Assembly (NCBI GenBank): GCA_964490435.1
Contig: CAZBCF010000031.1
Location: forward strand, 1 to 17,840
Reading direction: 5' to 3'
DNA: 17,840 nucleotides
From: IMCC26077 sp964490435
Lineage (GTDB): Bacteria > Actinomycetota > Actinomycetes > Nanopelagicales > Nanopelagicaceae
A model generated the notes under the pieces. That model did no database searches, was not told the DNA's origin, and saw only the letters and a program-made list of their open reading frames with translations. Positions 8,838 through 16,001 of the stretch are shown piece by piece (positions within the stretch are counted from its first letter, which is position 1; the number at the start of each line of letters is the position of its first letter). The translations under genes and the position numbers were made by a program.

Positions 8838-9472
8838 GTGGAGTGAGAAAACGAGCCGGACATTTAGCGCGGCTAGCGGGTGCATTGGCTCTAGCAAGCA
8901 TCGCTGTACTTCTCTCTGGATGCAGCAATCCTTCAGATGCTGCCTCGCTCAAGAGCGGGAATATAACCATTAAAGAGCTACAAGCAAGCGTTAATACCGT
9001 TCTCCAAGAGCGCATCACGTTCAACACCTCTCCGCAAGATGGACTTTCTGGACAAGCCTTAACGCGAAACCAATTGGGCTTTCATATATTTAGCGCACTT
9101 CTGACTCAAGCAGCCAAAGAGCGAAATGTCTTCGCACTTCCTGGTGAGATTGCCTCTCGTCGCGCCGAAGTAATTGCAAATGTCGGGGGCGAAAAAGAGC
9201 TTTCAGTTGCTCTCGTCAATGCTGGTATCGCTTCGATCGACCTCGATGAATATCTGGCTCTAGTTGTCCTGCAAGATAAGTTGCGAACAGTCGTTGCTCC
9301 TAACGCCACAGATGATGGACAAGTGGTGGAAGCGCTCCAGAAGATGCTCGCTGATACTGCGGCAAGTCAGAAGCTCACTGTCAATCCTCGATATGGAGTG
9401 TGGAACACCGCAAATAACAAAGTCGAGCCCATAGATTCGACTGACGGTGCGCTTCCATCAAGCAAGCAGTAA
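8834..9472 (+). CDS. Putative lipoprotein with SurA N-terminal-like domain
   Basis: A 212-residue exported protein. Residues 5-29 form a basic then hydrophobic signal sequence ending in the lipobox LLSGC with Cys30, so it should be lipid-anchored to the outer face of the membrane. The mature part resembles the chaperone-type SurA N-terminal fold: an ITIKELQ strand at about 44-50, then helices through LPGEIASRRAEVI at 102-114 and GIASIDLDEYLALVVLQDKL at 131-150, ending in a short VNPRYGVWN segment at about 183-191. No peptidyl-prolyl isomerase domain is present. The GTG start overlaps the mfd stop. A SurA-like lipoprotein between mfd and mazG is a recurring arrangement in actinobacteria. A role in folding exported proteins is inferred from family resemblance; the link to Mfd is positional only. 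Confidence 0.8.
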   Translation: MSGVRKRAGHLARLAGALALASIAVLLSGCSNPSDAASLKSGNITIKELQASVNTVLQERITFNTSPQDGLSGQALTRNQLGFHIFSALLTQAAKERNVFALPGEIASRRAEVIANVGGEKELSVALVNAGIASIDLDEYLALVVLQDKLRTVVAPNATDDGQVVEALQKMLADTAASQKLTVNPRYGVWNTANNKVEPIDSTDGALPSSKQ

Positions 9473-9495
9473 AAAGAATAAAAAGAATAGAAAAA

Positions 9496-10140
9496 ATGAA
9501 CAACAAGAGCAATCTCCTTCGCCTCGTCGAGGTGATGGATGTCCTGCGCTCTCCTGGTGGATGTCCCTGGGATGCCGAACAAACGCATCAATCTCTGCTG
9601 ACGTACTTACTTGAGGAAAGTTATGAGTTTATCGATGCAGTCGAGCGAGATGATCGTGACGATATGGTCGAAGAGTTGGGTGATGTGTTGCTGCAGGTCT
9701 ATTTTCATGCGCGCATCGGTCAAGAGCGCGTCGAAGCACCTTTCTCCATTGAGGAGATCGCCGGTGCCATCTGTGACAAATTAATACGTCGCCATCCCCA
9801 TGTCTTCGCCGAAACGCAGCAGCTAACCTCGAGCCAGGTTGAAGGAAATTGGGAGAAATTAAAGGCTGCTGAAAAATCCCGGACTTCAGCGGTCGACGGC
9901 GTCCCACTCAATCAACCAGCCCTCGCCCTCACCGCGAAGTTGATGCATAGAGCCGAGAAACATGGCCATGCAATCGAATCTGAGAGATTGCTCGCACCTG
10001 CCGAAGAGGTTACCGAATCCAGTATCGGCGAGTTACTTTTTGCGGTAGTCGCTCTTGCGAATCACCATGGGATTGACCCAGAGTTCGCATTACGTGCGCG
10101 AGCGCGAGAACTTGAGGCGCAACTTCGCAAATTACGGTGA
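9496..10140 (+). CDS. mazG: Nucleoside triphosphate pyrophosphohydrolase MazG
   Basis: Hydrolyses (d)NTPs to monophosphates and pyrophosphate and is thought to clear damaged or excess nucleotides; in mycobacteria it removes oxidised dCTP. The 214-residue product has the canonical opening LRSPGGCPWDAEQTHQSL at about 17-34, which includes the Trp-Asp-X-X-Gln-Thr-His signature. The metal-binding acidic residues follow in LLEESYEF at 38-45 and EELGDVLLQV at 59-68. The protein is shorter than two-domain E. coli MazG (263), as is common in actinobacteria. The ATG at 9496 is preceded only by an A-rich stretch with no recognisable Shine-Dalgarno sequence. It follows the lipoprotein gene by 23 bases and precedes eno by about 40, as in other actinobacteria. 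Confidence 0.93.
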   Translation: MNNKSNLLRLVEVMDVLRSPGGCPWDAEQTHQSLLTYLLEESYEFIDAVERDDRDDMVEELGDVLLQVYFHARIGQERVEAPFSIEEIAGAICDKLIRRHPHVFAETQQLTSSQVEGNWEKLKAAEKSRTSAVDGVPLNQPALALTAKLMHRAEKHGHAIESERLLAPAEEVTESSIGELLFAVVALANHHGIDPEFALRARARELEAQLRKLR

Positions 10141-10172
10141 TAATCGAAAAGGCTTACCAACACACTTAAGAT

Positions 10173-10178
10173 AGGAAG
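10173..10178 (+). promoter_or_regulatory. Ribosome binding site deciding the eno start
   Basis: AGGAAG at 10173-10178 directly abuts the first in-frame ATG (10179), leaving no spacer, but lies six bases before the second ATG at 10185, a normal distance. The second ATG is therefore the better start, and it gives a protein beginning MARIASV. Confidence 0.7.
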
Positions 10179-10184
10179 ATGCAA

Positions 10185-11462
10185 ATGGCCAGAATCGCGT
10201 CAGTAGTCGCTCGTGAGATTCTAGATTCGCGCGGTAATCCAACGGTCGAAGTCGATGTCACTCTCGACAGCGGCGTACGCGGTGTTGCTGCCGTTCCTTC
10301 AGGCGCCTCAACTGGGGCTCACGAAGCAGTGGAACTTCGCGATGGTGGCACGCGCTATGGCGGTAAAGGCGTTCGGCAAGCAGTCGCGGGAATCGAACAA
10401 GAATTGGCACCAGCGGTCATCGGTATGGATCCTGCCGAACAACGATCAATTGACGAGAAGATGATCGCACTTGATGGCACACCTAATAAATCTCGTCTTG
10501 GTGCAAATGCGCTCCTTGGAATCTCGCTAGCCTGTGCGAAAGCAGCGGCTGTGCAGCAATCACAACCACTTTTTGCCTATCTCGGTGGGAACGATGCAAC
10601 GTTGCTTCCGGTTCCGATGATGAATATCTTGAATGGCGGAGCGCACGCCGACACTAACGTTGACATCCAAGAGTTCATGGTCGCACCCTTTGGCGCTGCT
10701 AGTTTCGCCGAATCTTTACGTTGGGGCGCTGAGATATATCACAGCCTCAAGTCGGTATTAAAGAAGCAGGGATTAGCAACCAGCATCGGTGATGAAGGTG
10801 GTTTCGCGCCGAATTTGAGTAGTAATCGTGCTGCACTAGATCTGATACTCACGGCAATCTCCAATGCAGGATTCAAAGCGGGTAAGGATGTGGGGCTAGC
10901 CCTTGATGTCGCTGCAACCGAGTTTCATAGTTCAGGTAGTTATGCATTCGAAGGAACTTCGCGCACTGCAGGGCAGATGATTAACTACTACCAAGAGTTA
11001 GTAGAGGCATATCCACTCGTGTCAATCGAGGATCCACTCGATGAGAATGATTGGGATGGTTGGATTGAAATCACTAATCGCTTGGGAAGTCAGGTGCAAC
11101 TTGTTGGCGACGACCTCTTTGTGACAAATCCGATCAGGTTGGCAGATGGCATAGCTAGGGGAGCAGCCAACGCACTTCTTGTAAAGGTCAACCAAATTGG
11201 AACACTCACCGAGACCCTAGACGCAGTCAATCTTGCGCATGGCTCTAGATACCGAACGATGATGAGCCATCGATCAGGCGAGACCGAAGACACCACGATT
11301 GCTGACCTTGCCGTTGCAGCCTCTTGTGGCCAGATAAAGACGGGCGCCCCCGCACGCTCTGAGCGTGTTGCTAAGTACAATCAACTTCTACGAATTGAAG
11401 AGTTGCTTGGTACCCGGGCCAAGTTTGCTGGCAAAGATGCCTTTCCACGTTTCAAAGGTTAG
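10185..11462 (+). CDS. eno: Enolase
   Basis: Interconverts 2-phosphoglycerate and phosphoenolpyruvate in glycolysis and gluconeogenesis. From the ATG at 10185 the protein has 425 residues, the usual size. Visible are the substrate loop SGASTG at about 39-44, SIGDEGG at 200-206 (catalytic Glu204), ALDVAATEF at 239-247 (metal ligand Asp241), IEDPLDENDW at 281-290 (Glu282), the GDD metal site near 308-310, LLVKVNQIGT at 332-341 (catalytic Lys334), and the enolase signature MSHRSGETED at 360-369. A start at 10179 would add Met-Gln, but the Shine-Dalgarno spacing favours 10185. The gene sits between mazG and ftsB as in most actinobacteria. It supplies PEP, the substrate of PEP carboxylase encoded on the opposite strand at 2459-5155. 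Confidence 0.97.
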   Translation: MARIASVVAREILDSRGNPTVEVDVTLDSGVRGVAAVPSGASTGAHEAVELRDGGTRYGGKGVRQAVAGIEQELAPAVIGMDPAEQRSIDEKMIALDGTPNKSRLGANALLGISLACAKAAAVQQSQPLFAYLGGNDATLLPVPMMNILNGGAHADTNVDIQEFMVAPFGAASFAESLRWGAEIYHSLKSVLKKQGLATSIGDEGGFAPNLSSNRAALDLILTAISNAGFKAGKDVGLALDVAATEFHSSGSYAFEGTSRTAGQMINYYQELVEAYPLVSIEDPLDENDWDGWIEITNRLGSQVQLVGDDLFVTNPIRLADGIARGAANALLVKVNQIGTLTETLDAVNLAHGSRYRTMMSHRSGETEDTTIADLAVAASCGQIKTGAPARSERVAKYNQLLRIEELLGTRAKFAGKDAFPRFKG

Positions 11463-11490
11463 GCAAAAGTAACGAGATAGGAGCAGGCAC

Positions 11491-11913
11491 GTGGCAGTAA
11501 AGCGTGGTGTCACCGCTCGTTTCATCGCTATTTCAGTGGTGATTTTCATCATCGCACTTACTCTTGCTCCGCCCGCGCAGAGATATTTCACGCAACGCGC
11601 GCAAATCAACGCCGTTGAATCTGAGATTGCCGCTCGCAAGGCTCGCCTGGAACAGGCTGAAATCGAATTACAGAAATGGCGCGACCCAAATTATGTGAAA
11701 TCGCAGGCTCGCGAGCGACTGCATTTCGTACTTCCAGGAGAGCGGCAATACATCGTGGTAGGTATCGAGACCGCCGAGAGTGCGGCGCAGAAAGGCAAGA
11801 CCACTGTGGCAACGAATCAATTTGGCAGCGCACCGTGGTACACCAAACTCATCTCATCCATTCAGCAGGTTGCGGCTGGCACAAGTTCTGGTGCAGGTAT
11901 AGGGCGGGAATGA
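11491..11913 (+). CDS. ftsB: Septum formation initiator FtsB/DivIC family protein
   Basis: A small bitopic membrane protein of the divisome; FtsB/DivIC forms a complex with FtsL and FtsQ/DivIB that activates septal peptidoglycan synthesis. The 140-residue product has a basic N-terminus, one membrane segment at about 10-27 and a coiled coil at about 34-63. The family motif RERLHFVLPGE at 74-84 is preceded by WRDPNYVKSQA. The last 50 residues are hydrophilic and variable. The GTG start at 11491 is supported by AGGAG at 11479-11483, seven bases upstream. Position right after eno is the standard actinobacterial location of this gene. Its stop overlaps the start of the DUF501 gene (ATGA). Confidence 0.9.
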   Translation: MAVKRGVTARFIAISVVIFIIALTLAPPAQRYFTQRAQINAVESEIAARKARLEQAEIELQKWRDPNYVKSQARERLHFVLPGERQYIVVGIETAESAAQKGKTTVATNQFGSAPWYTKLISSIQQVAAGTSSGAGIGRE

Positions 11914-12449
11914 GCGCTTCAGAGCACCATTCACCTCCAAGTTCACATGATCTCGAGGTGATTGCTCGCCAACTAGGTCGCCATCCTCGAGATGTACATG
12001 CGATTGCGCATCGGTGTCCATGCGGCGAAGTTGATGTTGTTGAGACGCCACCACGATTGAGTGATGGCACTCCCTTTCCCACTTTTTATTACGCAACCTG
12101 CCCACGATTGACCGGAGCAATATCTACCTTGGAGAGTTCTGGGTTGATGGTGGAAATGAACGGTCGCCTCGAAGCGGATCCGGTCTTACAGGGTGAGTAC
12201 TACGCGGCACATATCGACTACATGGCTGCGCGCGAGGCTCTTGGATTGGATGTACCTGAGGTTTCCGGCATCTCTGCCGGCGGCATGCCTGATCGAGTGA
12301 AGTGTCTGCATTCACTCATCGCCCACTCACTCGCAGCCGGCGAGGGTGTGAATGTGTTTGGTGATGAGGCTCTCGCAAAATTGCCAAATTGGTGGAGTGA
12401 GCAGCCGTGTGTAGTCCTTCATAAGGAACAAGGTGAGTCCGATAGGTAA
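11910..12449 (+). CDS. DUF501 family protein
   Basis: A conserved actinobacterial protein of unknown function, 179 residues. The reading frame stays open upstream into ftsB, but the start is set at the ATG at 11910. That ATG overlaps the ftsB stop in an ATGA junction, has a GGGCGGGA stretch just before it, and gives the expected N-terminus. Conserved-looking features are HPRDVHAIAHRCPCGEVDVV at about 25-44, with a Cys-X-Cys pair (36, 38), then TFYYATCPRL at 58-67 and GGMPDRVKCLHSLIAHSLA at 124-142, rich in Cys and His. The Cys36, Cys38, Cys64 and Cys132/His residues could bind a metal; this is inference. DUF501 sits between ftsB and ppx in mycobacteria and Streptomyces too. It is predicted to be soluble, without signal peptide or membrane segment. 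Confidence 0.9.
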   Translation: MSASEHHSPPSSHDLEVIARQLGRHPRDVHAIAHRCPCGEVDVVETPPRLSDGTPFPTFYYATCPRLTGAISTLESSGLMVEMNGRLEADPVLQGEYYAAHIDYMAAREALGLDVPEVSGISAGGMPDRVKCLHSLIAHSLAAGEGVNVFGDEALAKLPNWWSEQPCVVLHKEQGESDR

Positions 12450-13341
12450 CGTCGCCGCAATCGATTGTGGTACCAATTCGATTCGGCTTTTGATCACCAG
12501 CGATGGCCGTGAGTTGGTTCGTCAGATGGAAATCGTGAAACTGGGTGAGGGGGTCGATCGAACGAAGAATTTCTCTCCTGTTGCCGTCGAACGCACCTTG
12601 GCGGCTGTGCGGAGATTCAAAGTTCTCATAGATAGCCACCGCGTGACAAAGCTTCGATTCTGCGCGACTAGCGCAACTCGAGATGCCCAGAATCGTGAGA
12701 TTTTCACCAAGCCCGTCGAGGAAATTCTTGGGATCGCACCCGAAGTCATGGTCGGCACTGAAGAGGCTCGCCTATCGTTTCTCGGAGCAACCGCCGAGTT
12801 ATCGCGTGAATTAGCCCCCTTTCTTGTGGTTGATATCGGTGGCGGCTCTACCGAATTTGTCTTCGGCTTCAACGATGTCGAAGCGGCCGTAAGCGTTGAT
12901 ATTGGATGCGTGCGAATGACAGAACGCCATTTCACTCAAGATCCGCCAAGTGCAGTGGAAATTTCGAGCGCTCGATCTGACATCAACCAAGCCATAGATC
13001 GGGCGAGTGCTCAGGTAAGAATTGCTGAAGCAAAGACATTGATTGCGGTTGCAGGAACTGCTACTACGGTGGCTGCGGCAGCTTTGACGTTGCCATCGTA
13101 TGACCGAGAACGAATTCATGGTGCGCATATTTCTGCAGCGCAGACTGTCGCAATATCAGATTGGTTGCTTGGCCTTGCGGTTTCCGAGCGGGCTGCATTG
13201 GGTTTCATGCATCCGGGTCGGGTCGAAGTGATTGCGGCGGGTTCGTTGGTGTTGGCCGAAATTATGAAGCGCACAGGTGCAACCGAATTCATCGCGAGCG
13301 AACGGGATATTCTTGATGGCATCGTTGCAACTCTTAGATAA
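12433..13341 (+). CDS. ppx: Exopolyphosphatase, Ppx/GppA family
   Basis: Member of the actin-like ATPase fold family that hydrolyses terminal phosphate from polyphosphate and, in some members, the gamma phosphate of pppGpp. The 302-residue product is the short, two-domain actinobacterial form, lacking the C-terminal HD-like extension of E. coli Ppx (about 510 residues). Motifs are the first phosphate loop AAIDCGTNSIRLLI at 8-21, CATSATRDAQNR at 77-88, GTEEARLSFLG at 108-118 with the likely catalytic Glu, and the second phosphate loop VDIGGGSTEFVFG at 133-145. The GTG start at 12433 overlaps DUF501 by 17 bases and has AAGGA at 12423-12427, five bases upstream. It corresponds in position to the ppx gene next to DUF501 in mycobacteria. 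Whether polyphosphate or pppGpp is preferred cannot be read from sequence. Confidence 0.92.
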   Translation: MSPIGNVAAIDCGTNSIRLLITSDGRELVRQMEIVKLGEGVDRTKNFSPVAVERTLAAVRRFKVLIDSHRVTKLRFCATSATRDAQNREIFTKPVEEILGIAPEVMVGTEEARLSFLGATAELSRELAPFLVVDIGGGSTEFVFGFNDVEAAVSVDIGCVRMTERHFTQDPPSAVEISSARSDINQAIDRASAQVRIAEAKTLIAVAGTATTVAAAALTLPSYDRERIHGAHISAAQTVAISDWLLGLAVSERAALGFMHPGRVEVIAAGSLVLAEIMKRTGATEFIASERDILDGIVATLR

Positions 13342-13996
13342 CACAATTACTGCATGTACGAAATGTCCACGACTTGTGCAATGGCGTGCAGAAGTGGCTC
13401 AGGTAAAACGAAAATCTTTTCGCGATGATGAATATTGGGGTAAACCAGTACCTGGCTTCGGTCCAGGCGATGCCAATATCGTGATTGCTGGCCTAGCGCC
13501 CGGTGCACACGGGGCAAATCGCACCGGACGGGTCTTTACTGGCGACTCATCGGGTGATTGGATTTTTGCCGCGCTGTATAAGAGTGGATTGGCGAACCAG
13601 CCAATGAGCACTTCAAAAGATGACGGCCTACTTCTCAATTCGGTACGCATCCTCACTGCCGTTCGTTGTGTGCCTCCTGGTAACAAACCAACTCTGGAAG
13701 AGCGGGATAATTGTGCGCCATGGTTCATTGAGGAATTGCGCGAATTAACGCAGGCACGTGCATTCATTGCGCTTGGATCATTTGCTTGGGATGCGCTCTG
13801 GCGATCACTACGTGAGATGAATCTGCCACTACCAGCAAAGAAAGTCCCCTTCGCACATGGCGCAAGCGTCCGTTTTGGTGATTACTTGCTTCTTGGTTCC
13901 TACCACCCCAGCCAACAGAACACCTTCACAGGTGTGCTCAAACCGGGGGCGATGGAGAGGATCTTCGCTAAAGCGGGTAGATTTACGCTCCGCTAA
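13316..13996 (+). CDS. udgB: Uracil-DNA glycosylase, family 5 (UdgB type)
   Basis: Base-excision repair enzyme that removes uracil and related deaminated bases from DNA. Motif A, GLAPGAHGANRTGRVFTGD at 59-77, is the family 5 form, which lacks the catalytic Asp/Asn seen in families 1 and 4. The C-terminal motif GSYHPSQQNTFTG at 194-206 carries the conserved His197. Four cysteines, Cys14 and Cys17 (CTKCPRLV) plus Cys118 and Cys133, fit the 4Fe-4S cluster ligands of this family. The ATG at 13316 gives 226 residues, overlaps ppx by 26 bases and places CTKC at the usual distance from the N-terminus. The frame is open upstream to a GTG at 13277, which is less likely. It ends the overlapping ftsB-DUF501-ppx chain, so co-expression is probable. 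Confidence 0.92.
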   Translation: MASLQLLDNTITACTKCPRLVQWRAEVAQVKRKSFRDDEYWGKPVPGFGPGDANIVIAGLAPGAHGANRTGRVFTGDSSGDWIFAALYKSGLANQPMSTSKDDGLLLNSVRILTAVRCVPPGNKPTLEERDNCAPWFIEELRELTQARAFIALGSFAWDALWRSLREMNLPLPAKKVPFAHGASVRFGDYLLLGSYHPSQQNTFTGVLKPGAMERIFAKAGRFTLR

Positions 13997-14011
13997 AACA
14001 TCTCGATGAGC

Positions 14012-14084
14012 GCCCCGGTAGCCCAATGGCAGAGGCAGAGGACTTAAAATCCTCCAAGTGTGGGTTCGACCCCCACCCGGGGCA
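14012..14084 (+). tRNA. tRNA with anticodon UAA (Leu), short variable loop
   Basis: A complete cloverleaf can be drawn. The acceptor is GCCCCGG 14012-14018 with CCGGGGC 14077-14083, and the discriminator is A14084. The D-arm runs 14021-14036 with a 3-bp stem and the conserved GG. The anticodon stem GAGGA/TCCTC encloses the loop CTTAAAA, with anticodon TAA at 14045-14047. The T-arm is GTGGG 14060-14064, TTCGACC, CCCAC 14072-14076. CCA is not encoded. UAA reads the leucine codon UUA, which is used often in this window, and A73 fits LeuRS. The variable loop is only five bases (CAAGT, 14055-14059), whereas bacterial tRNA-Leu normally has a long class II variable arm. The gene lies 15 bases after udgB, probably on its own or the upstream transcript. 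I see no convincing terminator after it. Confidence 0.92.
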
Positions 14085-14146
14085 CAAGTTCGTGCACCAA
14101 GAATCTCAATTTCTGACCTATGCATCTTAGACATCAATCCTGAGGC

Positions 14147-14174
14147 TTAGATATACGGAAAACTCCACTAGAAT
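14147..14174 (+). promoter_or_regulatory. Candidate promoter of the 14215 gene
   Basis: TTAGAT at 14147-14152 (weak -35) and TAGAAT at 14169-14174 (-10, five of six consensus bases) are separated by 16 bases. A 5-bp inverted repeat TTGTC-N5-GACAA at 14175-14189 begins directly after the -10 box, in the expected start-site region. The gap between the tRNA end and the gene at 14215 contains nothing else I can support. Confidence 0.4.
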
Positions 14175-14214
14175 TTGTCTATCTGACAAGAGAATTTAAT
14201 GATGGGTAAAACTG

Positions 14215-15894
14215 ATGATGCGAAAACTTCTTCCCTCGATACTCGTACCATCTCTATTTACATTGACCTTAATTAGTAATATTCCAGCACAAGCTGCGAC
14301 GTTACCGCTCACAAATTCTCAAGCACACGAACGTTGGGGTGGAAATGGTTTCCCCGCTTCAGGTTTGTGGTTGCTTGAGGACTTTAATCTTGGATTCAAT
14401 CCATCCGCGTTGTACAAAACTCAAACAACTCAATCTAAAACTGAGTTAACTCTGTGTTCGGGTATTTCGGATCTAAATTGTGCAAATGCCTCAAATCTAT
14501 ATCAAGTGCTAAATTTTGATATCTGTGAAGCAAACTCTCAGCTGTCTTGCATAGCCGGCATCTGGGCCGTAGATCCCGCTGGAAAAAAAATTGATGGCGA
14601 GCTCGTAAAGTCAATTCCTTTCGAAGAAAGTCAATTCGTAGCAGAAAATGTTGCTCTTAATCTTCCAAAAAGTACTTCTTATGGTGCAGTCTGGAGAATT
14701 CCAGGAGTTAAGAATGGTGCTGGCACAGAGGAGTATTTTGCGGCGACTAGAGTAACAATGTTCAAACAACTGAATGACTCTAAATTTGGATATGGAGAAA
14801 TTGAGAGTGGAATTATTCCTGTTAGAGAATTAAGGGGTGACTATGGGGTCCGTTCAGTGTTACCTACTGGCGGACAAGGAGCAACAGGGCCGACTAGAAA
14901 TCTATCTGGTGAAGAGTGTATAGCACTTGAGCTTGGAATTTGTAGAGAACGAGTGGATTTTCCAGCAGGGTATAGATTTGGTCTGTCTTTGAGGATTAAT
15001 GAGAAGCTGAGTGGTTGGTACCACGGTCGACTTTCCCTTCCCGATCTAGTTCTTAAAGAATGGAAAAAAGGCCAAGAAATGTCAATAGAAGGCGTTCCAG
15101 TTAAAGTTCCATCGCTTGACTTCGTGGTTCCTTATGATGAAATGTCAGAATCCGGCCGAAAAATTTTTGATGAATGCAAGCGTATTCAATGTGGTGGGCG
15201 TGGTAATACATCAGGCATTCACCAGCTGGTTGGAAACTTGAATCATCCAGACACTCTAACTTGGCTTAAGGCGTTTACCGCTGATTTTCAGGATCGCGCA
15301 ACGAAAACTCAAACCTTTTGGTCATTCAAGAAAATGTTCAATCACGCGGGTGTTATACGTGAGGATGAATTGAAGCGATGCGGAGATAAGGCAGGAACAC
15401 TTACAGGTTTAGTCTTAACAAATTCGCTGGCCTACTCCTCCGGACCTCCTGCATATGACAGTAAGACTGGCTCCCTGATGTACACACTTTCTTCGCCACA
15501 TTTTGAAGCAAATGGCGAAATTGCATCTGGTACATACGATTTAACTCTTCGAAGCGATGTAGCTCGATGCATCTACGGATTCTCAGATGCACCAATCAAG
15601 GCTGATATCTCGATTTTCGGAGATGACGGAGAGAAGCGCGTCGCAACTACCGTAGTCCGTGAATCAGGTGGGTGGCTTTATTTGTCAGCTAAAGGTTTCA
15701 CATTCTCGGCGCCAACAATTCAAGTGAAACTCTCTCAAGATGTTGTGGCAAAAGTCGAAGAAGTGAAGGCGCCTGCGGCTGCGCCCAAGGTTGCTCCTGC
15801 GAAGAAAAGCATCACGTGCGTGAAGGGCAAGTCAATCAAGAAGGTAACTGGCACCTCTCCTAAATGTCCGGCCGGCTATAAGAAATCAAGGTAA
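14215..15894 (+). CDS. Exported cysteine-rich protein with basic C-terminal tail (paralogue 1)
   Basis: I do not recognise a described family. The 559-residue protein has a signal peptide (Lys4, hydrophobic core 5-23, probable cleavage after AQA at 25-27) and no later membrane segment. Twelve cysteines are arranged in pairs: 81/89, 104/112 and 235/243 (each CX7C), 321/326, 389/452, and 535/551 in the tail. Landmarks are SGWYHGR at 266-272, GPPAYD at 410-415, a GTYDL...VARCIYGF...API stretch at 439-461, and GGWLYLSAKGFTF at 485-497. After a Pro/Ala/Lys-rich linker at about 512-531 comes the basic tail with ITCVKGK and KCPAGYKKSR. The protein is homologous over most of its length to the one encoded at 16056. 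The start is one of two adjacent ATGs (14215, 14218); the ribosome site is weak. The body is AT-rich compared with its neighbours, while the 3' third is not. A surface or envelope role is likely only from the export signal. Confidence 0.85.
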   Translation: MMRKLLPSILVPSLFTLTLISNIPAQAATLPLTNSQAHERWGGNGFPASGLWLLEDFNLGFNPSALYKTQTTQSKTELTLCSGISDLNCANASNLYQVLNFDICEANSQLSCIAGIWAVDPAGKKIDGELVKSIPFEESQFVAENVALNLPKSTSYGAVWRIPGVKNGAGTEEYFAATRVTMFKQLNDSKFGYGEIESGIIPVRELRGDYGVRSVLPTGGQGATGPTRNLSGEECIALELGICRERVDFPAGYRFGLSLRINEKLSGWYHGRLSLPDLVLKEWKKGQEMSIEGVPVKVPSLDFVVPYDEMSESGRKIFDECKRIQCGGRGNTSGIHQLVGNLNHPDTLTWLKAFTADFQDRATKTQTFWSFKKMFNHAGVIREDELKRCGDKAGTLTGLVLTNSLAYSSGPPAYDSKTGSLMYTLSSPHFEANGEIASGTYDLTLRSDVARCIYGFSDAPIKADISIFGDDGEKRVATTVVRESGGWLYLSAKGFTFSAPTIQVKLSQDVVAKVEEVKAPAAAPKVAPAKKSITCVKGKSIKKVTGTSPKCPAGYKKSR

Positions 15895-15908
15895 CTGGGA
15901 TGGGATTT

Positions 15909-15943
15909 GCGCCCAGCGAGCCCAGGCCAATGGCTGGTGGCGT
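15909..15943 (+). other. Hairpin in the gap after the first paralogue
   Basis: CGCC 15910-15913 pairs with GGCG 15939-15942, and CAGC 15914-15917 pairs with GCTG 15933-15936. This makes an eight-pair stem with a two-base bulge (G15937, T15938) and a G-T pair able to extend it. A small GGG-CGAA-CCC hairpin follows at 15945-15954. No T-run follows immediately, so a terminator role is uncertain; it may be a 3'-UTR structure of the preceding gene. Confidence 0.35.
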
Positions 15944-15973
15944 AGGGCGAACCCCATTTAGGCGAACTTTTAG

Positions 15974-16001
15974 TTGACCGCATCACTCAGGTGGCGAGAA
16001 T
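15974..16001 (+). promoter_or_regulatory. Candidate promoter of the 16056 gene
   Basis: TTGACC at 15974-15979 matches the -35 consensus at five of six bases, and GAGAAT at 15996-16001 matches the -10 at four of six, with a 16-base spacer. Its 3' edge overlaps the inverted repeat at 15999-16023. Confidence 0.45.

Noticed and set aside
10112..10144. Possible eno promoter with GATAAT at 10139-10144
   Set aside because: The only -35-like hexamer (TTGAGG at 10112) is 21 bases away, too far for a normal promoter.
11676..11909. Upstream extension of the DUF501 reading frame through ftsB
   Set aside because: The extension lies inside ftsB in another frame and is not typical of the family; the ATGA junction at 11910 is the natural start.
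13277..13315. Earlier GTG start for the uracil-DNA glycosylase
   Set aside because: It would deepen the overlap with ppx and add residues before the normal family N-terminus; the ATG at 13316 fits better.
13829..14137. Minus-strand open frame of 102 codons covering the end of udgB and the tRNA
   Set aside because: It runs antisense through a clear tRNA gene and a clear glycosylase gene; its sequence is a translation of the tRNA complement.
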